A stretch of 58,634 nt of DNA from NCBI RefSeq assembly GCF_009765445.1, contig NZ_WHOY01000031.1, positions 2,078,522 to 2,137,155 on the forward strand, written 5' to 3'. The stretch is from Pantoea sp. BAV 3049 (GTDB lineage: Bacteria > Pseudomonadota > Gammaproteobacteria > Enterobacterales > Enterobacteriaceae). The notes below the pieces were generated by a model that was not told the DNA's origin, did not search any database, and saw only the letters and a list, made by a program, of their open reading frames with translations. Below, one piece after another: positions 34,086-45,189 of the stretch. Numbering within the stretch: the first letter of the stretch is position 1; every line of letters starts with the position of its first letter. Position numbers and translations under genes: made by a program.

Positions 34086-35293
34086 GTGGATTCTGGCTCA
34101 CCATCCTGGCACTGCTGGTGGCCTCATGCGCGCTGCTGTTGATTGCCGGTGGCCGCAGGCAGCGTTCGGTGGCAGCCGATCGCGATGCGCTAAATAAATC
34201 CTTCTACCATCAGCGTCTGCAGGAGCTGGAGCAGGATGAAGAGCAGGGTGTTGTTGGCGAACGTCCGGAGATGATCCGCGAGCTGCAGCAAACGCTGTTG
34301 CTGGATATTCCGCAGGAAGAGCAAAGCGTTGAGCACAGCATCAGCCGCTGGGTGCTTTTGCCTGGCGTTTTAGTGATTGTTCTTGTCAGCCTCGGCTTCT
34401 ATTTCAAAACCGGCGGTTTTTCTCAGGTGATGGCCTGGCAGCAGGTGCAGAATGATCTTCCGGCCCTGCGCGCGCAGGTGATGGATCCCAATGCCAAACC
34501 GCTGACTATGGAAGAGCTGGCGCGGCTGGGGCTGGGCATTCGCACCTCACTGCAGAACGACCCGCAGAACGTTAATGACTGGCTGATGCTGGGCCGTATT
34601 GGCATGGTACTGAACAATGCGGCAACCGCGACCCAGGCTTTCCAGCATGCCATGCAGCTGGCACCCAACAATCCTGAAGTGAAGCTCAGCTATGCCGACG
34701 TGCTGACCCGCTCGCAGGATCCGGAAGATAACCGCCAGGCAGGCATCATGCTCAACCAGATGCTTCAAACCGATGGCAATAATCTTCGGGTGCTCAGCCT
34801 GTTGGCATTTAATGCTTTTGGCCAACAGCATTACGCTCAGGCGATTGACGCCTGGCAAAAGATGTTACAATTGTTACCTGCTGGCGATCGGCGCGCGGTG
34901 ATGATCCAGCGCAGTATCGAACAGGCAAAGACGGAGTCAGGCAAGCAGAACAGCCATCTCGGATTGACGGTACAGCTGGCTCCGGGGGCAGAAAAAATGT
35001 TACCGGCTGACGGAGTGTTGTATATTTCCGTTGCTGACGGCACCTCACCGGTTCCGGTGGCGGTGAAAAAACTGCCGTTAAGTCATTTTCCTTTATCGCT
35101 GACGCTTGATGACAGTAATGCCATGATGCCTGAGCGCCTGCTCTCCGCGCAGCATCAGGTTCAGGTGCGTGTGCGTATCTCGCGCGACGGCAGCGCCAAT
35201 CCGCAGTCTGGTGACTGGTTTGGTCTGAGTGCCGTGACGCCGTTTGATGGTCATCAGACGCTGACAGTTGAGATTAACCAACAGCAGCCGTAA
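34082..35293 (+). CDS. ccmI: Apocytochrome chaperone CcmI (TPR protein)
   Basis: A 403-residue protein with two membrane spans (residues 5-22 and about 98-115), then TPR repeats between residues 150 and 290 (NVNDWLMLGRIGMVL, NPEVKLSYADVL, AFGQQHYAQAIDAW) and a beta-rich C-terminal domain. It presents apocytochromes to the heme lyase. In E. coli this part is fused to CcmH. It is the last gene of the ccm operon. Confidence 0.93.
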   Translation: MSGFWLTILALLVASCALLLIAGGRRQRSVAADRDALNKSFYHQRLQELEQDEEQGVVGERPEMIRELQQTLLLDIPQEEQSVEHSISRWVLLPGVLVIVLVSLGFYFKTGGFSQVMAWQQVQNDLPALRAQVMDPNAKPLTMEELARLGLGIRTSLQNDPQNVNDWLMLGRIGMVLNNAATATQAFQHAMQLAPNNPEVKLSYADVLTRSQDPEDNRQAGIMLNQMLQTDGNNLRVLSLLAFNAFGQQHYAQAIDAWQKMLQLLPAGDRRAVMIQRSIEQAKTESGKQNSHLGLTVQLAPGAEKMLPADGVLYISVADGTSPVPVAVKKLPLSHFPLSLTLDDSNAMMPERLLSAQHQVQVRVRISRDGSANPQSGDWFGLSAVTPFDGHQTLTVEINQQQP

Positions 35294-35324
35294 GCGTTTT
35301 ATACTTCACTACAGGGAGACAGAT

Positions 35325-36086
35325 ATGAGCTACCGCGTGATGGGCGTTACGCTTGCCAGCGTCCTGCTGATCGGCTGTGCCAGTTCGCAGACGGCGGATC
35401 AGCCGCAGGGAAGGTCCGATCCGCTTGAAGGTTTCAACCGTTCAATGTTCAACTTTAACTATAACGTGTTGGATCCCTATGTGGTACGCCCTGTGGCGGT
35501 TGCCTGGCGCGATTATGTGCCAATCCCTGCCCGTACCGGGCTGAGTAATTTCCTTGGCAACCTCAGCGAACCGTCCACCATGGTCAACTACTTTGTGGAG
35601 GGGAAACCCTACAAAGCGATGATCCACTTTAACCGCTTCTTCCTGAACACCATTCTGGGGATGGGCGGCTTTATTGACGTAGCAGGGATGGCAAACCCGA
35701 AGCTGGCGAAAGAAGAGCCGCGCCGGTTTGGCAGCACGCTGGGCAACTACGGCGTGGGTTACGGTACTTATGTTGAACTGCCGGGCTACGGCAGTTTCAC
35801 TCCGCGTGAAGATGTTGGCGGGCTGGTGGATGACCTGTATGCGCCGCTGAGCTGGCTGAGCTGGTGGATGACGGCCGGTAAATGGGCGCTGGAAGGGGTG
35901 GAAACCCGTGCGCAGCTGCTGGACAGCGATGCCCTGCTGCGTAACTCCGGCGATCCTTATGCCTTTGTCCGCGCGGCTTATTTCCAGCGTCACGACTTCC
36001 TTGCCAGCGACGGCAAGTTGATCCCGCAGGAGAACCCGAACGCCGCGGCAATCCAGGGCGATCTCAACGATATCGATTCGAATTAA
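35325..36086 (+). CDS. mlaA: Outer-membrane lipoprotein MlaA (VacJ)
   Basis: A 253-residue lipoprotein with lipobox LLIGC (Cys18), followed by the MlaA domain (DPLEGFNRSMFNFNYNVLD, GNLSEPSTMVNYFVEG). It removes phospholipids from the outer leaflet together with MlaC. ATG 35325 is preceded by GGGAG; longer upstream starts lie inside ccmI. It is only 31 bases after ccmI, so it may be partly cotranscribed with the ccm genes. A strong terminator follows. Confidence 0.95.
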   Translation: MSYRVMGVTLASVLLIGCASSQTADQPQGRSDPLEGFNRSMFNFNYNVLDPYVVRPVAVAWRDYVPIPARTGLSNFLGNLSEPSTMVNYFVEGKPYKAMIHFNRFFLNTILGMGGFIDVAGMANPKLAKEEPRRFGSTLGNYGVGYGTYVELPGYGSFTPREDVGGLVDDLYAPLSWLSWWMTAGKWALEGVETRAQLLDSDALLRNSGDPYAFVRAAYFQRHDFLASDGKLIPQENPNAAAIQGDLNDIDSN

Positions 36087-36102
36087 CCGCCGCATCGATA
36101 AA

Positions 36103-36131
36103 AAAAGGCCTGTCATCTGACAGGCCTTTTG
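36103..36131. terminator. Bidirectional terminator between mlaA and fadL
   Basis: AGGCCTGTCA and TGACAGGCCT form a ten-pair stem with a 2-base loop, with A residues before and T residues after it. It serves both convergent genes. Confidence 0.92.
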
Positions 36132-36148
36132 CATTTTTTGTACCGGTA

Positions 36149-37432
36149 TCAGAACTTGTAGTTAAAGTTCGCGCCGTACAGCCAGGCTTTACCGGTAGAG
36201 TTAAAGGTGTAAGGACCTTCCTGAATAGTCACGTGCTGGCCATGCATATAAGAGATCCCCACGTCGACCGAAGCATCCTGGTTAAATGCGTATGAGGCAC
36301 CGGTGCTCAGCCACAGGCGATCCTGATCCGGGATGGAGATGGAACGCTGGTCAGCCGGAACCGGGCTGTCATCGAAGGCGATACCGGCACGGAAGGTCCA
36401 GTTATCGTCGTAGAAGTACGAGGTACCCAGCGCGATGCGGTAGGCATCCTTGTAGCTCTCATCCTTGTAGAACAGCGTCTGTCCGCTGCTGCCGGTGGCT
36501 TTCAGCTCCTGGAACTGGCTCCAGCTGGTGTAGGCCAGGCTGTAGTGAACCGCCCATTGCGGTGCCACTTTATGATAGCCGGACACTTCCCACATCTCAG
36601 GCAGGTTCAGCGTCAGTGAACCCGGGATGGTTGAGCCGCCAGTGCCGTAAGGCAGGCCAAGGTTCATCGCCTGGTTAATCGGGTTGATGTAACCCGGGAT
36701 GCTGCTCTTGTAGTCACCGTCAAAGTCGACTTTCACTTCGGAACGGTAGGTGAAACCGAAGCGGTTATCTTTATCCACTTCATACAGGATCCCGGCGTTC
36801 CAGCCGTAGCCCCACTCATCGCCTTTCAGGTGAGCAATCTGTGTATCCGCAGGCATGCCCAGCTGCTGGCCAGATTCACCGGCATAGCGTTCAATCTTGG
36901 CACGGGCATAAACGGCATCAAAACCCACGCCGAAGCTGAAATGCTGATTAAGGCGGTAAGCGGTACTCAAATTAAAGTTCACGGTTTGCAGGTCAGTTTT
37001 GCCTGCATAAGGACCGGCGGCGTAATCATTATTAAATTCAGTCGCCAGGCCATAATTCGAGGTTGCGGACGCGCCGAGCCACCACTGATCGTTCAGGGGC
37101 TGAACATAATGGATATTCGGCACCCACTGTGTTGGCGCAATATTATCGGCATTCAGACTCTGACCAGAAGAGCTGGTGCCATCAATACTGACGTCCGGAT
37201 CGATAAAGACGGCACCAACCGAGAACATCGGGCGATCCATCAGGGCCATGGTCGCCGGGTTACGGCTGGCAGACGCTGCCGTATCACCCATTGCACCTTC
37301 ACCGGAATAAGCACGGCCTAAGCCAATGGCAGAAAATTCATTAAGTTGAAAACCAGCCGCGAAAACGTTCGAAGAAACAAGTGCCACTGCCACTGCGAGT
37401 GCAGACTTTGCAAACAGGTTTTTATGGTTCAT
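36149..37432 (-). CDS. fadL: Long-chain fatty acid outer-membrane transporter FadL
   Basis: A 427-residue beta-barrel. A signal peptide ends at VFAAG. The [17 protein letters not shown] hatch segment with the NPA motif is conserved, and the C-terminus ends in Phe as barrel proteins do. ATG 37432 fits the E. coli start; a GTG six bases earlier is unlikely. Two FadR-like sites lie upstream, as in E. coli, so repression without fatty acids is expected. Confidence 0.95.
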   Translation of the reverse strand: MNHKNLFAKSALAVAVALVSSNVFAAGFQLNEFSAIGLGRAYSGEGAMGDTAASASRNPATMALMDRPMFSVGAVFIDPDVSIDGTSSSGQSLNADNIAPTQWVPNIHYVQPLNDQWWLGASATSNYGLATEFNNDYAAGPYAGKTDLQTVNFNLSTAYRLNQHFSFGVGFDAVYARAKIERYAGESGQQLGMPADTQIAHLKGDEWGYGWNAGILYEVDKDNRFGFTYRSEVKVDFDGDYKSSIPGYINPINQAMNLGLPYGTGGSTIPGSLTLNLPEMWEVSGYHKVAPQWAVHYSLAYTSWSQFQELKATGSSGQTLFYKDESYKDAYRIALGTSYFYDDNWTFRAGIAFDDSPVPADQRSISIPDQDRLWLSTGASYAFNQDASVDVGISYMHGQHVTIQEGPYTFNSTGKAWLYGANFNYKF

Positions 37433-37517
37433 GACCACAACCTCATAATCTGATTTTTATTAACTCTGTTACATCAAGTAACAAGCGATCGAAGAGCTCA
37501 GGGGCTGAAATACGGCG

Positions 37518-37559
37518 AACAAATCAGACCAGTGGCCCCAGTATAGGTCTGACCTGTGA
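37518..37559. promoter_or_regulatory. Two FadR operators upstream of fadL; remainder of the 371-base gap has nothing else recognised
   Basis: AACAAATCAGACCAGTG (37518-37534) and TATAGGTCTGACCTGTG (37543-37559) fit the FadR consensus in opposite orientations, arranged as in E. coli fadL. The rest of the gap 37439-37809 is AT-rich and must hold the fadL and yfcZ promoters, which I could not place with confidence. Confidence 0.75.
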
Positions 37560-37809
37560 GGATGTTGCAATATTGTTTTATAAATATTTCTAAAATCATC
37601 CGTAAAAAGAGATCTGCTTAACAAAAACCTGCGCATACTAAGACACCGCGCTGAGTCTAACTTGTTTCAGATCAATTTTAACTGTGATATTCGTCACTTA
37701 ATGCGGCTTATTCAGCTGATTACCGGACAAGCAAATCGCTCCGGCGTAAACTGTGGAGAGTCATTAATTGAGTGTCGGCGCGTCCTGCGCAGGCAAACTG
37801 GAGGATCCC

Positions 37810-38106
37810 ATGACTCATGCCATTAAAAAATGCAGCGCAAATGAAACCGCTGCCTGCTGCTGTGTGGATGTCGGTACTATCATGGATAACACCGACTGTA
37901 CCGCTTCCTGGAGCCAACTTTACGCAGACCGCCAGCAGGCGGAAGCATCGCTGACCAGACTGACGGAGAAAGCCCGCCAGGTTGAATCCGAACCCTGCGA
38001 AATTAACGCGCGCTTCAGCGAACAGCCGGATGGCGTGTTGCTGACAGCAGATTTCACCTTCAGCTGCCAGGCTGAAACTATGATTTTCCAGCTCGGCCTG
38101 CGTTAA
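37810..38106 (+). CDS. yfcZ: YfcZ, YfcZ/YiiS family protein
   Basis: A 98-residue protein of unknown function, found upstream of fadI in enterics. It has an unusual Cys cluster near residue 15 (ACCCVDVGTIMDN), a central helix and a C-terminal FTFSCQAETMIFQLGLR. GGAGGA precedes ATG 37810. Its genomic link to fatty-acid genes is constant but its role unknown; the Cys cluster could bind metal. Confidence 0.88.
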   Translation: MTHAIKKCSANETAACCCVDVGTIMDNTDCTASWSQLYADRQQAEASLTRLTEKARQVESEPCEINARFSEQPDGVLLTADFTFSCQAETMIFQLGLR

Positions 38107-38220
38107 TCCCCAATCAGTCTCAGTGAGTGGGTTCCTCCCACTCACTGTTCCGCAAAGCGTGTTTGCTCTCGCATTTTTCTGTTCCTTCCCGTGCAAAATG
38201 TAAAAATCTGGTTAACACTG

Positions 38221-38237
38221 AACAGGTCAGACCTCTT
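38221..38237. promoter_or_regulatory. FadR-like site upstream of fadI
   Basis: AACAGGTCAGACCTCTT matches most of the reverse FadR consensus (AACANGTCNGACCAGNT), 44 bases before fadI. FadR would repress fadIJ. Confidence 0.6.
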
Positions 38238-38280
38238 TCAGGCAATGATGCCGTTTACCGATTTATGACTGGTGACAAGA

Positions 38281-39591
38281 ATGCGCAAAGCGTTACCTTT
38301 GCAGACCGGACAGGGCGATCGCATCGCCATTACCCATGGCTTACGGACCCCTTTTGCCCGCCAGGCGACCGCGCTGCACGGCATTCCCGCCCTGGAGCTG
38401 GGCAGGATGGTGGTCAGTGAGCTGCTGGCACGCAGTGAAATCCCGCCGGAAGTTATTGAACAGCTGGTATTCGGCCAGGTGGTGCAGATGCCGGAAGCGC
38501 CGAACATTGCGCGGGAAATCGTGCTCAGCAGCGGTCTAAGCGTGCACACTGACGCTTACAGCGTATCCCGGGCCTGCGCGACCAGCTTTCAGGCCGTGGC
38601 GAATGTGGCAGAAAGCCTGCTGGCGGGCACCATTCAGGCCGGAATGGCTGGTGGTGCAGACTCCTCTTCGGTTTTACCCATTGGCGTTAGCAAAACGCTG
38701 GGCCGCGTGCTGGTCGATCTCAGCAAGGCCAGAACCTTCTCACAGAAAATGAAACTGTTCAGCCAGCTGCGCCCGCGCGACTTACTGCCGGTGCCGCCAG
38801 CCGTGGCTGAATACTCCACCGGCCTGCGCATGGGCGACACGGCTGAGCAAATGGCGAAAAGCCACGGCATCACCCGAGAGCAACAGGATGCGCTGGCACA
38901 TCGCTCTCATCAGCGGGCGGCCAGAGCCTGGGAAGAGGGCAAGCTGGCCGGGGAAGTGATGACCGCATTTGTGCCGCCGTGGCGTAACGCACTGGAAAAA
39001 GACAACAATGTTCGCGAGCAGTCCAGCCTGCAGGATTACGCTAAACTGCGTCCAGCCTTTGACCGCAAGCACGGTACGGTCACTGCCGCTAACAGTACGC
39101 CATTAACGGATGGTGCGGCTGCCGTAGTACTGATGACTGAATCCCGGGCGAAAGAGCTGGGGATTGCGCCGCTGGGCTATCTGCGTAGCTACGCCTTTAC
39201 CGCGATTAATGTCTGGCAGGATATGTTGCTGGGGCCGTCGTATGCTTCCCCGCTGGCGCTGGATCGCGCCGGGATCACCCTGTACGACCTGACGCTGATC
39301 GACATGCACGAAGCCTTTGCCGCCCAGACGCTGGCGAACATGAAGATGTTTGCCGATGAGCGTTTTGCCCGCGAAGTGCTGAACCGTTCCCACGCGCTGG
39401 GGGAAATCAATGAAGAGAAATTTAACGTGCTGGGCGGCTCAATCGCTTATGGTCATCCTTTTGCTGCCACTGGCGCAAGGATGATCACTCAGACGCTGAA
39501 CGAGCTGCGCCGCCGTGGCGGCGGGCTGGGATTGGTCACCGCCTGCGCGGCGGGAGGACTGGGTGCGGCAATGGTTCTGGAGGCCGAATAA
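38281..39591 (+). CDS. fadI: 3-ketoacyl-CoA thiolase FadI
   Basis: A 436-residue thiolase, the beta subunit of the anaerobic fatty-acid oxidation complex. The nucleophile Cys lies in SRACATSF; the C-terminal [16 protein letters not shown] and [10 protein letters not shown] carry the catalytic His and Cys. ATG 38281 is used; a GTG nine bases earlier is in frame. Its TAA overlaps the ATG of fadJ. Confidence 0.96.
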   Translation: MRKALPLQTGQGDRIAITHGLRTPFARQATALHGIPALELGRMVVSELLARSEIPPEVIEQLVFGQVVQMPEAPNIAREIVLSSGLSVHTDAYSVSRACATSFQAVANVAESLLAGTIQAGMAGGADSSSVLPIGVSKTLGRVLVDLSKARTFSQKMKLFSQLRPRDLLPVPPAVAEYSTGLRMGDTAEQMAKSHGITREQQDALAHRSHQRAARAWEEGKLAGEVMTAFVPPWRNALEKDNNVREQSSLQDYAKLRPAFDRKHGTVTAANSTPLTDGAAAVVLMTESRAKELGIAPLGYLRSYAFTAINVWQDMLLGPSYASPLALDRAGITLYDLTLIDMHEAFAAQTLANMKMFADERFAREVLNRSHALGEINEEKFNVLGGSIAYGHPFAATGARMITQTLNELRRRGGGLGLVTACAAGGLGAAMVLEAE

Positions 39592-41750
39592 TGGAGAAGC
39601 TATCTGCATTTACGCTCAGCCAGCGGCTGGATAACGTTGGGGTAATCACCCTTGATGTCCCTGATGAAAAAATGAATACGCTGAAGGCTGAGTTTGCCGG
39701 GCAGATTAGGGCTGTGATTGCTGAAGCGCGGCGTAACCCGAACCTCGCCGGACTGGTGATTATTTCGGGCAAGCCAGACTCCTTTATTGCCGGGGCGGAT
39801 ATTGCCATGATCGACTCCTGCACCTCGGCTCTGGAAGCGGAAGAGCTGGCGCGGCAGGGACAGGAAGTGATGTCAGAGATCGCCTCGCTTTCCGTGCCGG
39901 TGGTTGCCGCTATCCACGGTGCCTGTCTGGGTGGCGGCCTTGAGCTGGCGCTGGCCTGTAATCAGCGGGTCTGCACGCTGGATGACAAAACCCGTCTGGG
40001 TCTGCCGGAAGTCCAGCTGGGCCTGCTGCCAGGATCGGGCGGCACCCAGCGCCTGCCGCGGCTGATTGGTGCTTCTGCAGCGCTCGATATGATCCTCACC
40101 GGTAAAACGCTGCGGGCTAAGCAGGCATTGAAAATCGGGCTGGTGGAAGACGCCGTTCCGCACGCTATCCTGCTTGAAACCGCGGTGAAAATGGTGCTGA
40201 AGGGGCGTAAACCCCGTAAGACATTACCGCTGAAAGAACGTCTGCTAAACGCGCCTGCCGGTCGTGCGTTGCTCTTCACCATTGCGGCAAAACAGACGCA
40301 GGCCAAAACCCGTGGCAACTATCCGGCCACGCAAAAGATTCTGTCTGTGGTGAAAACCGGTCTGCAGCAGGGCCGCAGCGCAGGCTATGCCGCAGAAGCC
40401 AAAGCCTTTGGGCAGCTGGCGATGACGCCGCAGTCTGCCGCGCTGCGCAGCATTTTCTTTGCTACCACTGAAATGAAGAAAGATCGTGGGGCTGATGCCG
40501 ATCCACGAGAGATAAAATCCGTTGGAGTGCTGGGAGGAGGGCTGATGGGCGGCGGGATCGCCTTTGTCACCGCCACGCGCGGCAAGCTGCCGGTACGTAT
40601 CAAAGATATCAAGGCGGAAGGGATCAACCATGCGCTGAAATACAGCTGGGATCTGCTGAGCAAGAACGTCCGGCGCCGCAGGATGACGCCAGCCCAGAGA
40701 CAGCAGCAGATGGCGCTGATTGGCGGCGGAACGGATTATCAGGGTTTTCATCATCGCGATGTGATGATTGAAGCGGTATTTGAAGATCTGTTTCTCAAGC
40801 AAAAAATGGTCGCAGAAGTGGAGGCCAATACTCCGGAACAGACTATTTTCGCCTCTAACACTTCCTCGCTGCCGATAGGTGATATTGCCGCCAACGCGCA
40901 GCGTCCTGAAAACATTATCGGCCTGCACTTCTTCAGTCCGGCGGACAAAATGCCGCTGGTCGAGGTGATTCCTCACCACCGCACCAGCGCAGAGACCATT
41001 GCCACTACGGTGGCGCTGGCGAAGAAACAGGGGAAAACCCCGATCGTGGTGGCAGATAAGGCCGGGTTTTATGTCAACCGCATTCTCGCGCCTTACATAA
41101 ATGAAGCGATGCGCTGCCTGCTGGAAGGTGAACCGATTGAGACCATCGATCGGGCTCTGGTGGACTTTGGTTTCCCGGTCGGGCCGATTCAACTGCTGGA
41201 TGAGGTGGGTATCGACGTTGGCACGCACATTATGCCGGTGCTGGAGCAAGCCTGGGGCGACCGTTTCCGCGCACCGGAGGCCTTTGATGCGGTGCTGAAT
41301 GACAACCGCAAAGGCCGAAAAAACGGTCGGGGCTTCTACTTATACGACCGTAAAAAACCCGGCAGAAAAAAACAGGTGGATGCAAGTCTCTACAAGCTGC
41401 TTAACCTCACACCAAAAAGTCATTTGAGTGGAGATAATATTGCTCAGCGCTGCGTGATGATGATGCTGAATGAGGCGGCAAGAACGCTGGACGAGGGGGT
41501 TATCCGTTCCGCTCGGGATGGCGATATTGGCGCGGTGTTTGGCATCGGTTTTCCGCCGTTCCTTGGCGGGCCGTTCCGCTATATGGACAAGCTGGGAGCG
41601 GAGCAGGTAGTGAATACATTAGAGCGGCTGATGCAGTCACAGGGCGATCGTTTTGCCCCCTGCGAGCGGTTGAGACAAATGGCCTCCGGCCAGGAAACCT
41701 TTTACAAATCGGTGGGTTTGCATAATAGCCACGACGATTCAGGGGGTTAG
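39591..41750 (+). CDS. fadJ: Multifunctional fatty-acid oxidation protein FadJ
   Basis: A 719-residue alpha subunit. An N-terminal enoyl-CoA hydratase/isomerase domain ([22 protein letters not shown]) is followed from about residue 305 by the NAD-binding [14 protein letters not shown] and the 3-hydroxyacyl-CoA dehydrogenase domain ([11 protein letters not shown]). It performs hydration and oxidation steps before FadI. It is cotranscribed with fadI. Confidence 0.96.
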   Translation: MEKLSAFTLSQRLDNVGVITLDVPDEKMNTLKAEFAGQIRAVIAEARRNPNLAGLVIISGKPDSFIAGADIAMIDSCTSALEAEELARQGQEVMSEIASLSVPVVAAIHGACLGGGLELALACNQRVCTLDDKTRLGLPEVQLGLLPGSGGTQRLPRLIGASAALDMILTGKTLRAKQALKIGLVEDAVPHAILLETAVKMVLKGRKPRKTLPLKERLLNAPAGRALLFTIAAKQTQAKTRGNYPATQKILSVVKTGLQQGRSAGYAAEAKAFGQLAMTPQSAALRSIFFATTEMKKDRGADADPREIKSVGVLGGGLMGGGIAFVTATRGKLPVRIKDIKAEGINHALKYSWDLLSKNVRRRRMTPAQRQQQMALIGGGTDYQGFHHRDVMIEAVFEDLFLKQKMVAEVEANTPEQTIFASNTSSLPIGDIAANAQRPENIIGLHFFSPADKMPLVEVIPHHRTSAETIATTVALAKKQGKTPIVVADKAGFYVNRILAPYINEAMRCLLEGEPIETIDRALVDFGFPVGPIQLLDEVGIDVGTHIMPVLEQAWGDRFRAPEAFDAVLNDNRKGRKNGRGFYLYDRKKPGRKKQVDASLYKLLNLTPKSHLSGDNIAQRCVMMMLNEAARTLDEGVIRSARDGDIGAVFGIGFPPFLGGPFRYMDKLGAEQVVNTLERLMQSQGDRFAPCERLRQMASGQETFYKSVGLHNSHDDSGG

Positions 41751-41815
41751 ATTTCTTCCTCAAAAAAGGGAGCAATTGCACAGTTCCGGAAAGCGGTTAT
41801 TTAGTAAACAATCGG

Positions 41816-41868
41816 TTGACTATACTCAAGGCATTAGGGTACAACACAGCGTTCATTCACTGAATGAA
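41816..41868 (+). promoter_or_regulatory. Predicted sixA promoter with palindrome at the start site
   Basis: TTGACT (41816-41821), an 18-bp spacer and TACAAC (41840-41845) form a plausible promoter. TTCATTCACTGAATGAA (41852-41868), a perfect inverted repeat of 8-bp arms, lies at the expected transcription start. CGGAAAGCGGTT occurs on either side (41787-41798 and 41873-41884). Confidence 0.45.
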
Positions 41869-41920
41869 GAGTCGGAAAGCGGTTTTTTCCGGCGTTTTTG
41901 TTTAACAACAGCGGTGCATT

Positions 41921-42403
41921 ATGCAAGTTTTCATTATGCGTCACGGCGATGCGGCTTTAGATGCAGCCAGTGATTCTGTAAGACCTCTGACTCATTGCGG
42001 CTGTGATGAATCACGCCAGATGGCGAGCTGGCTTAACGGTCAGGCAGTGGATATTGAGCGGGTGCTGGTCAGTCCTTATCTGCGGGCTGAGCAAACCCTG
42101 GCAACGGTGCGTGAAGCACTGACGCTGCCGGAAGGGCAGGACGTTCTGCCTGAACTGACGCCGGGCGGCGATCCCTCGCTGGTGGCCTGCTATCTGCAGG
42201 TGCTGGCGAAAGAGGGGGTTAAATCGGTGCTGGTGATTTCCCATCTGCCTCTGGTGGGCTATCTGGTCTCTGAACTCTGCCCGCAGGAAGCGCCGCCGAT
42301 GTTCGCCACCTCTGCCATTGCCAGTGTCGACTATGATGCTGATAACGCCAGCGGTAAACTTGAATGGCAGTTCAGCCCTTCCAGGCTGGCAAAAGCAATG
42401 TAG
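41921..42403 (+). CDS. sixA: Phosphohistidine phosphatase SixA
   Basis: A 160-residue protein of the histidine-phosphatase clan with the catalytic MRHGDA at the N-terminus, SPYLRAEQT and the second His in ISHLPLVG. In E. coli it acts on phosphorylated Npr of the nitrogen phosphotransferase system. Same position next to fadJ as in E. coli. Confidence 0.93.
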   Translation: MQVFIMRHGDAALDAASDSVRPLTHCGCDESRQMASWLNGQAVDIERVLVSPYLRAEQTLATVREALTLPEGQDVLPELTPGGDPSLVACYLQVLAKEGVKSVLVISHLPLVGYLVSELCPQEAPPMFATSAIASVDYDADNASGKLEWQFSPSRLAKAM

Positions 42404-42440
42404 TTCTTCAGCGGGCCGGAGATATCGGCCCATCCTCCTA

Positions 42441-42989
42441 AGGCAGTTCCGGCGGTAGCCACTCTTCCACTTCAATCAGTACCAGCAGCGCGGCATCGCC
42501 GCCGAACAGCTTGGGTGCCTGATGAAAAGCCATCACCATAGGGTGCTGTGCCAGCCACAGCGGCGTTTGCTGTTTCAGCACATGTTTGCCATGGCCGTGC
42601 ATCACGCTGGCACAAAAAATGTGCTCACGACGGCAGGCAGCAATCAGCGCGCCCAGCTCATCCTTCGCCTGCTTCTGCGTTAAGCCATGCAAATCCAGGA
42701 AAATTTCTGGCGTATAGTCGCCGCGACGTAACTTCTTCAGCTCATAGTGACTGACATCACTGCGTACGTAACGCACCGGCCCTTCTTCGGCCAGCAGCGG
42801 CTGGAATTCATCGGAAAAGTAGTGGCTGGCATCCATTTGCTCGGAAAGCAGACGCTTTTGTGGCACTTCCGTGATTTTTTTGCGCACCGGCTTATGGACG
42901 ATAGTGTCCTGAGTCAGCTTGCGGGTGCCGGTCATCAGTCCACGAAACAGGGCTTCATCCTCGGCGCTTAAAGACTGTTTTTTACTCAT
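42441..42989 (-). CDS. smrB: Ribosome-rescue endonuclease SmrB
   Basis: A 182-residue protein. The start at 42989 has AAGGAAAA before it and matches the E. coli start (MSKK). A charged N-terminal part precedes the Smr domain with [11 protein letters not shown] and [11 protein letters not shown]. coli SmrB cleaves mRNA between collided ribosomes. It is divergent from prmB. Confidence 0.92.
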
Positions 42990-43152
42990 CAGATTTTCCT
43001 TGCGGCACCGATTTAAGCAATAATTCCTCCAGTTTACCCCGACTTCTGCCACCAGTTAAACAAATGTCACCTTTTTAACGCAGCTGCGCTGAATTATCGT
43101 CAGCTTCATGGCAAACTAGCAGCCGAGTTAAGTTTGGCCTGTGGAGGGCACT

Positions 43153-44085
43153 TTGGACAAAATTTTCGTCGATGAGGCAGTCAGTGAGCTGCACACCATC
43201 CAGGATATGCTGCGCTGGTCGGTCAGCCGTTTTGCCGCCGCCGATCTCTGGTATGGTCACGGCACCGATAACCCATGGGATGAAGCTGTTCAGTTGGTGT
43301 TGCCCACCCTGTACCTGCCGCTGGATATTCCGGAAGATATGCGCACCGCGCGCCTGACTTCCAGCGAGCGCCACCGCATTGTTGAACGTGTTATTCGTCG
43401 TATTAACGAGCGCATTCCCGTCGCCTATATGACCAATAAAGCCTGGTTCTGCGGCCATGAATTTTACGTTGACGAGCGCGTGCTGGTGCCACGTTCACCG
43501 ATTGGCGAGCTGATCAACGAGCGCTTCGCGGGGATCCTGCCACACGAGCCAAACCTTATTCTGGATATGTGCACTGGCAGCGGCTGTATCGGCATTGCCT
43601 GTGCCTACGCCTTCCCGGATGCGGAAGTTGACGTGGTGGATATCTCCACCGACGCGCTGGCGGTCACCGAGCAAAACATCGAAGCGCACGGCATGCAGCA
43701 CAACGTCACGCCAATCCGTGCCGACCTGTTCCGCGAGCTGCCGAAAACCCCTTATGACATGATCGTCACTAATCCACCTTATGTGGATGAGGACGATATG
43801 GGCGATCTGCCCGGCGAATACCGCCACGAGCCGGAACTGGGTCTGGCGGCAGGCAGAGATGGCCTCAAGCTGGCGCGCCGTATTCTGGCCTGTGCGCCGG
43901 ACTATCTCAGTGTAGAGGGCGTACTGATTTGTGAAGTGGGCAACAGCATGGTGCATATGATCGACCAGTACCCTGACGTGCCGTTTACCTGGCTGGAATT
44001 TGCCAACGGGGGCGACGGCGTGTTTATGCTGACCCGCCAGCAGATCGTCGACGCACAGCACCACTTCAGCATTTATAAAGATTAA
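43153..44085 (+). CDS. prmB: Ribosomal protein L3 glutamine methyltransferase PrmB
   Basis: A 310-residue methyltransferase. The SAM-binding motif [20 protein letters not shown] and the NPPY catalytic motif ([11 protein letters not shown]) are clear. The start is TTG 43153 with GGAGGG in front, giving the exact E. coli length; a GTG at 43141 is a weaker option. aroC follows after 17 bases, probably in the same transcript. Confidence 0.95.
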   Translation: MDKIFVDEAVSELHTIQDMLRWSVSRFAAADLWYGHGTDNPWDEAVQLVLPTLYLPLDIPEDMRTARLTSSERHRIVERVIRRINERIPVAYMTNKAWFCGHEFYVDERVLVPRSPIGELINERFAGILPHEPNLILDMCTGSGCIGIACAYAFPDAEVDVVDISTDALAVTEQNIEAHGMQHNVTPIRADLFRELPKTPYDMIVTNPPYVDEDDMGDLPGEYRHEPELGLAAGRDGLKLARRILACAPDYLSVEGVLICEVGNSMVHMIDQYPDVPFTWLEFANGGDGVFMLTRQQIVDAQHHFSIYKD

Positions 44086-44102
44086 AGAATTCAGGAGTCA
44101 TA

Positions 44103-45188
44103 ATGGCTGGTAATACTATTGGTCAGGTCTTTCGCGTCACCACCTTTGGTGAATCCCACGGCGTGGCGCTGGGCTGTATCGTTGACGGCGTTCCTCCGGG
44201 CATTCCTCTGACGGAGGCGGATCTGCAGCACGATCTCGACCGCCGGCGTCCGGGCACCTCGCGCTATACCACCCAGCGCCGCGAACCGGATCAGGTGAAA
44301 ATTCTCTCCGGCGTGTTTGAAGGCGTCACTACCGGCACCAGTATCGGGCTGCTGATTGAAAACACCGACCAGCGTTCGCAGGATTACGGTGCCATTAAAG
44401 ATGTCTTCCGTCCTGGCCACGCTGACTACACCTATGAGCAGAAATATGGCCTGCGCGACTACCGTGGCGGTGGTCGTTCTTCCGCACGTGAAACAGCAAT
44501 GCGCGTGGCGGCAGGCGCTATCGCCAAGAAATATCTTGAGATGAAGCACGGCATCAAAGTGCGCGGCTATCTGGCACAGATTGGTGATGTTGCCTGTGAG
44601 CTGAAAGACTGGGACCAGGTGGAACAGAACCCGTTCTTCTGCCCGGATCCGGACAAAATCGAGGCGCTGGATGAACTGATGCGTGCGCTGAAGAAAGAGG
44701 GCGACTCGATCGGTGCGAAAGTTTCGGTGATGGCTGAGCACGTGCCGGTGGGGTTGGGTGAACCGGTTTTTGACCGTCTGGATGCTGACCTGGCACATGC
44801 GCTGATGAGCATTAACGCGGTGAAAGGCGTGGAGATTGGTGACGGCTTCGAAGTGGTCAACAAGCGCGGCAGCGAGCACCGTGATGAAATCCGGGCGGAT
44901 GGCTTCCAGAGCAATCACGCGGGCGGCATCCTCGGCGGTATCAGCACCGGCCAGGCTATTCTGGCAACCATCGCCATGAAGCCGACTTCCAGCATTACCG
45001 TACCGGGCAAAACCATTAACCGCTTCGGTGAAGAAGTGGAAATGATCACCAAAGGCCGCCACGATCCCTGCGTCGGGATCCGCGCCGTGCCGATCGCCGA
45101 AGCGATGATGGCGATCGTGCTGATGGACCATTTACTGCGCCAGCGTGCTCAGAACGCTGACGTCCACACGGATATTCCCCGCTGGTAA
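44103..45188 (+). CDS. aroC: Chorismate synthase AroC
   Basis: A 361-residue FMN-dependent enzyme making chorismate from EPSP. Signatures are [34 protein letters not shown] and ISTGQ, with [18 protein letters not shown] near the end. The length is normal. mepA begins directly after. Confidence 0.97.
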   Translation: MAGNTIGQVFRVTTFGESHGVALGCIVDGVPPGIPLTEADLQHDLDRRRPGTSRYTTQRREPDQVKILSGVFEGVTTGTSIGLLIENTDQRSQDYGAIKDVFRPGHADYTYEQKYGLRDYRGGGRSSARETAMRVAAGAIAKKYLEMKHGIKVRGYLAQIGDVACELKDWDQVEQNPFFCPDPDKIEALDELMRALKKEGDSIGAKVSVMAEHVPVGLGEPVFDRLDADLAHALMSINAVKGVEIGDGFEVVNKRGSEHRDEIRADGFQSNHAGGILGGISTGQAILATIAMKPTSSITVPGKTINRFGEEVEMITKGRHDPCVGIRAVPIAEAMMAIVLMDHLLRQRAQNADVHTDIPRW

Positions 45189-45189
45189 C

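Noticed and set aside
44091..45131. Long minus-strand frame over aroC
   Set aside because: aroC is certain on the plus strand; the antisense frame has no recognisable domain.
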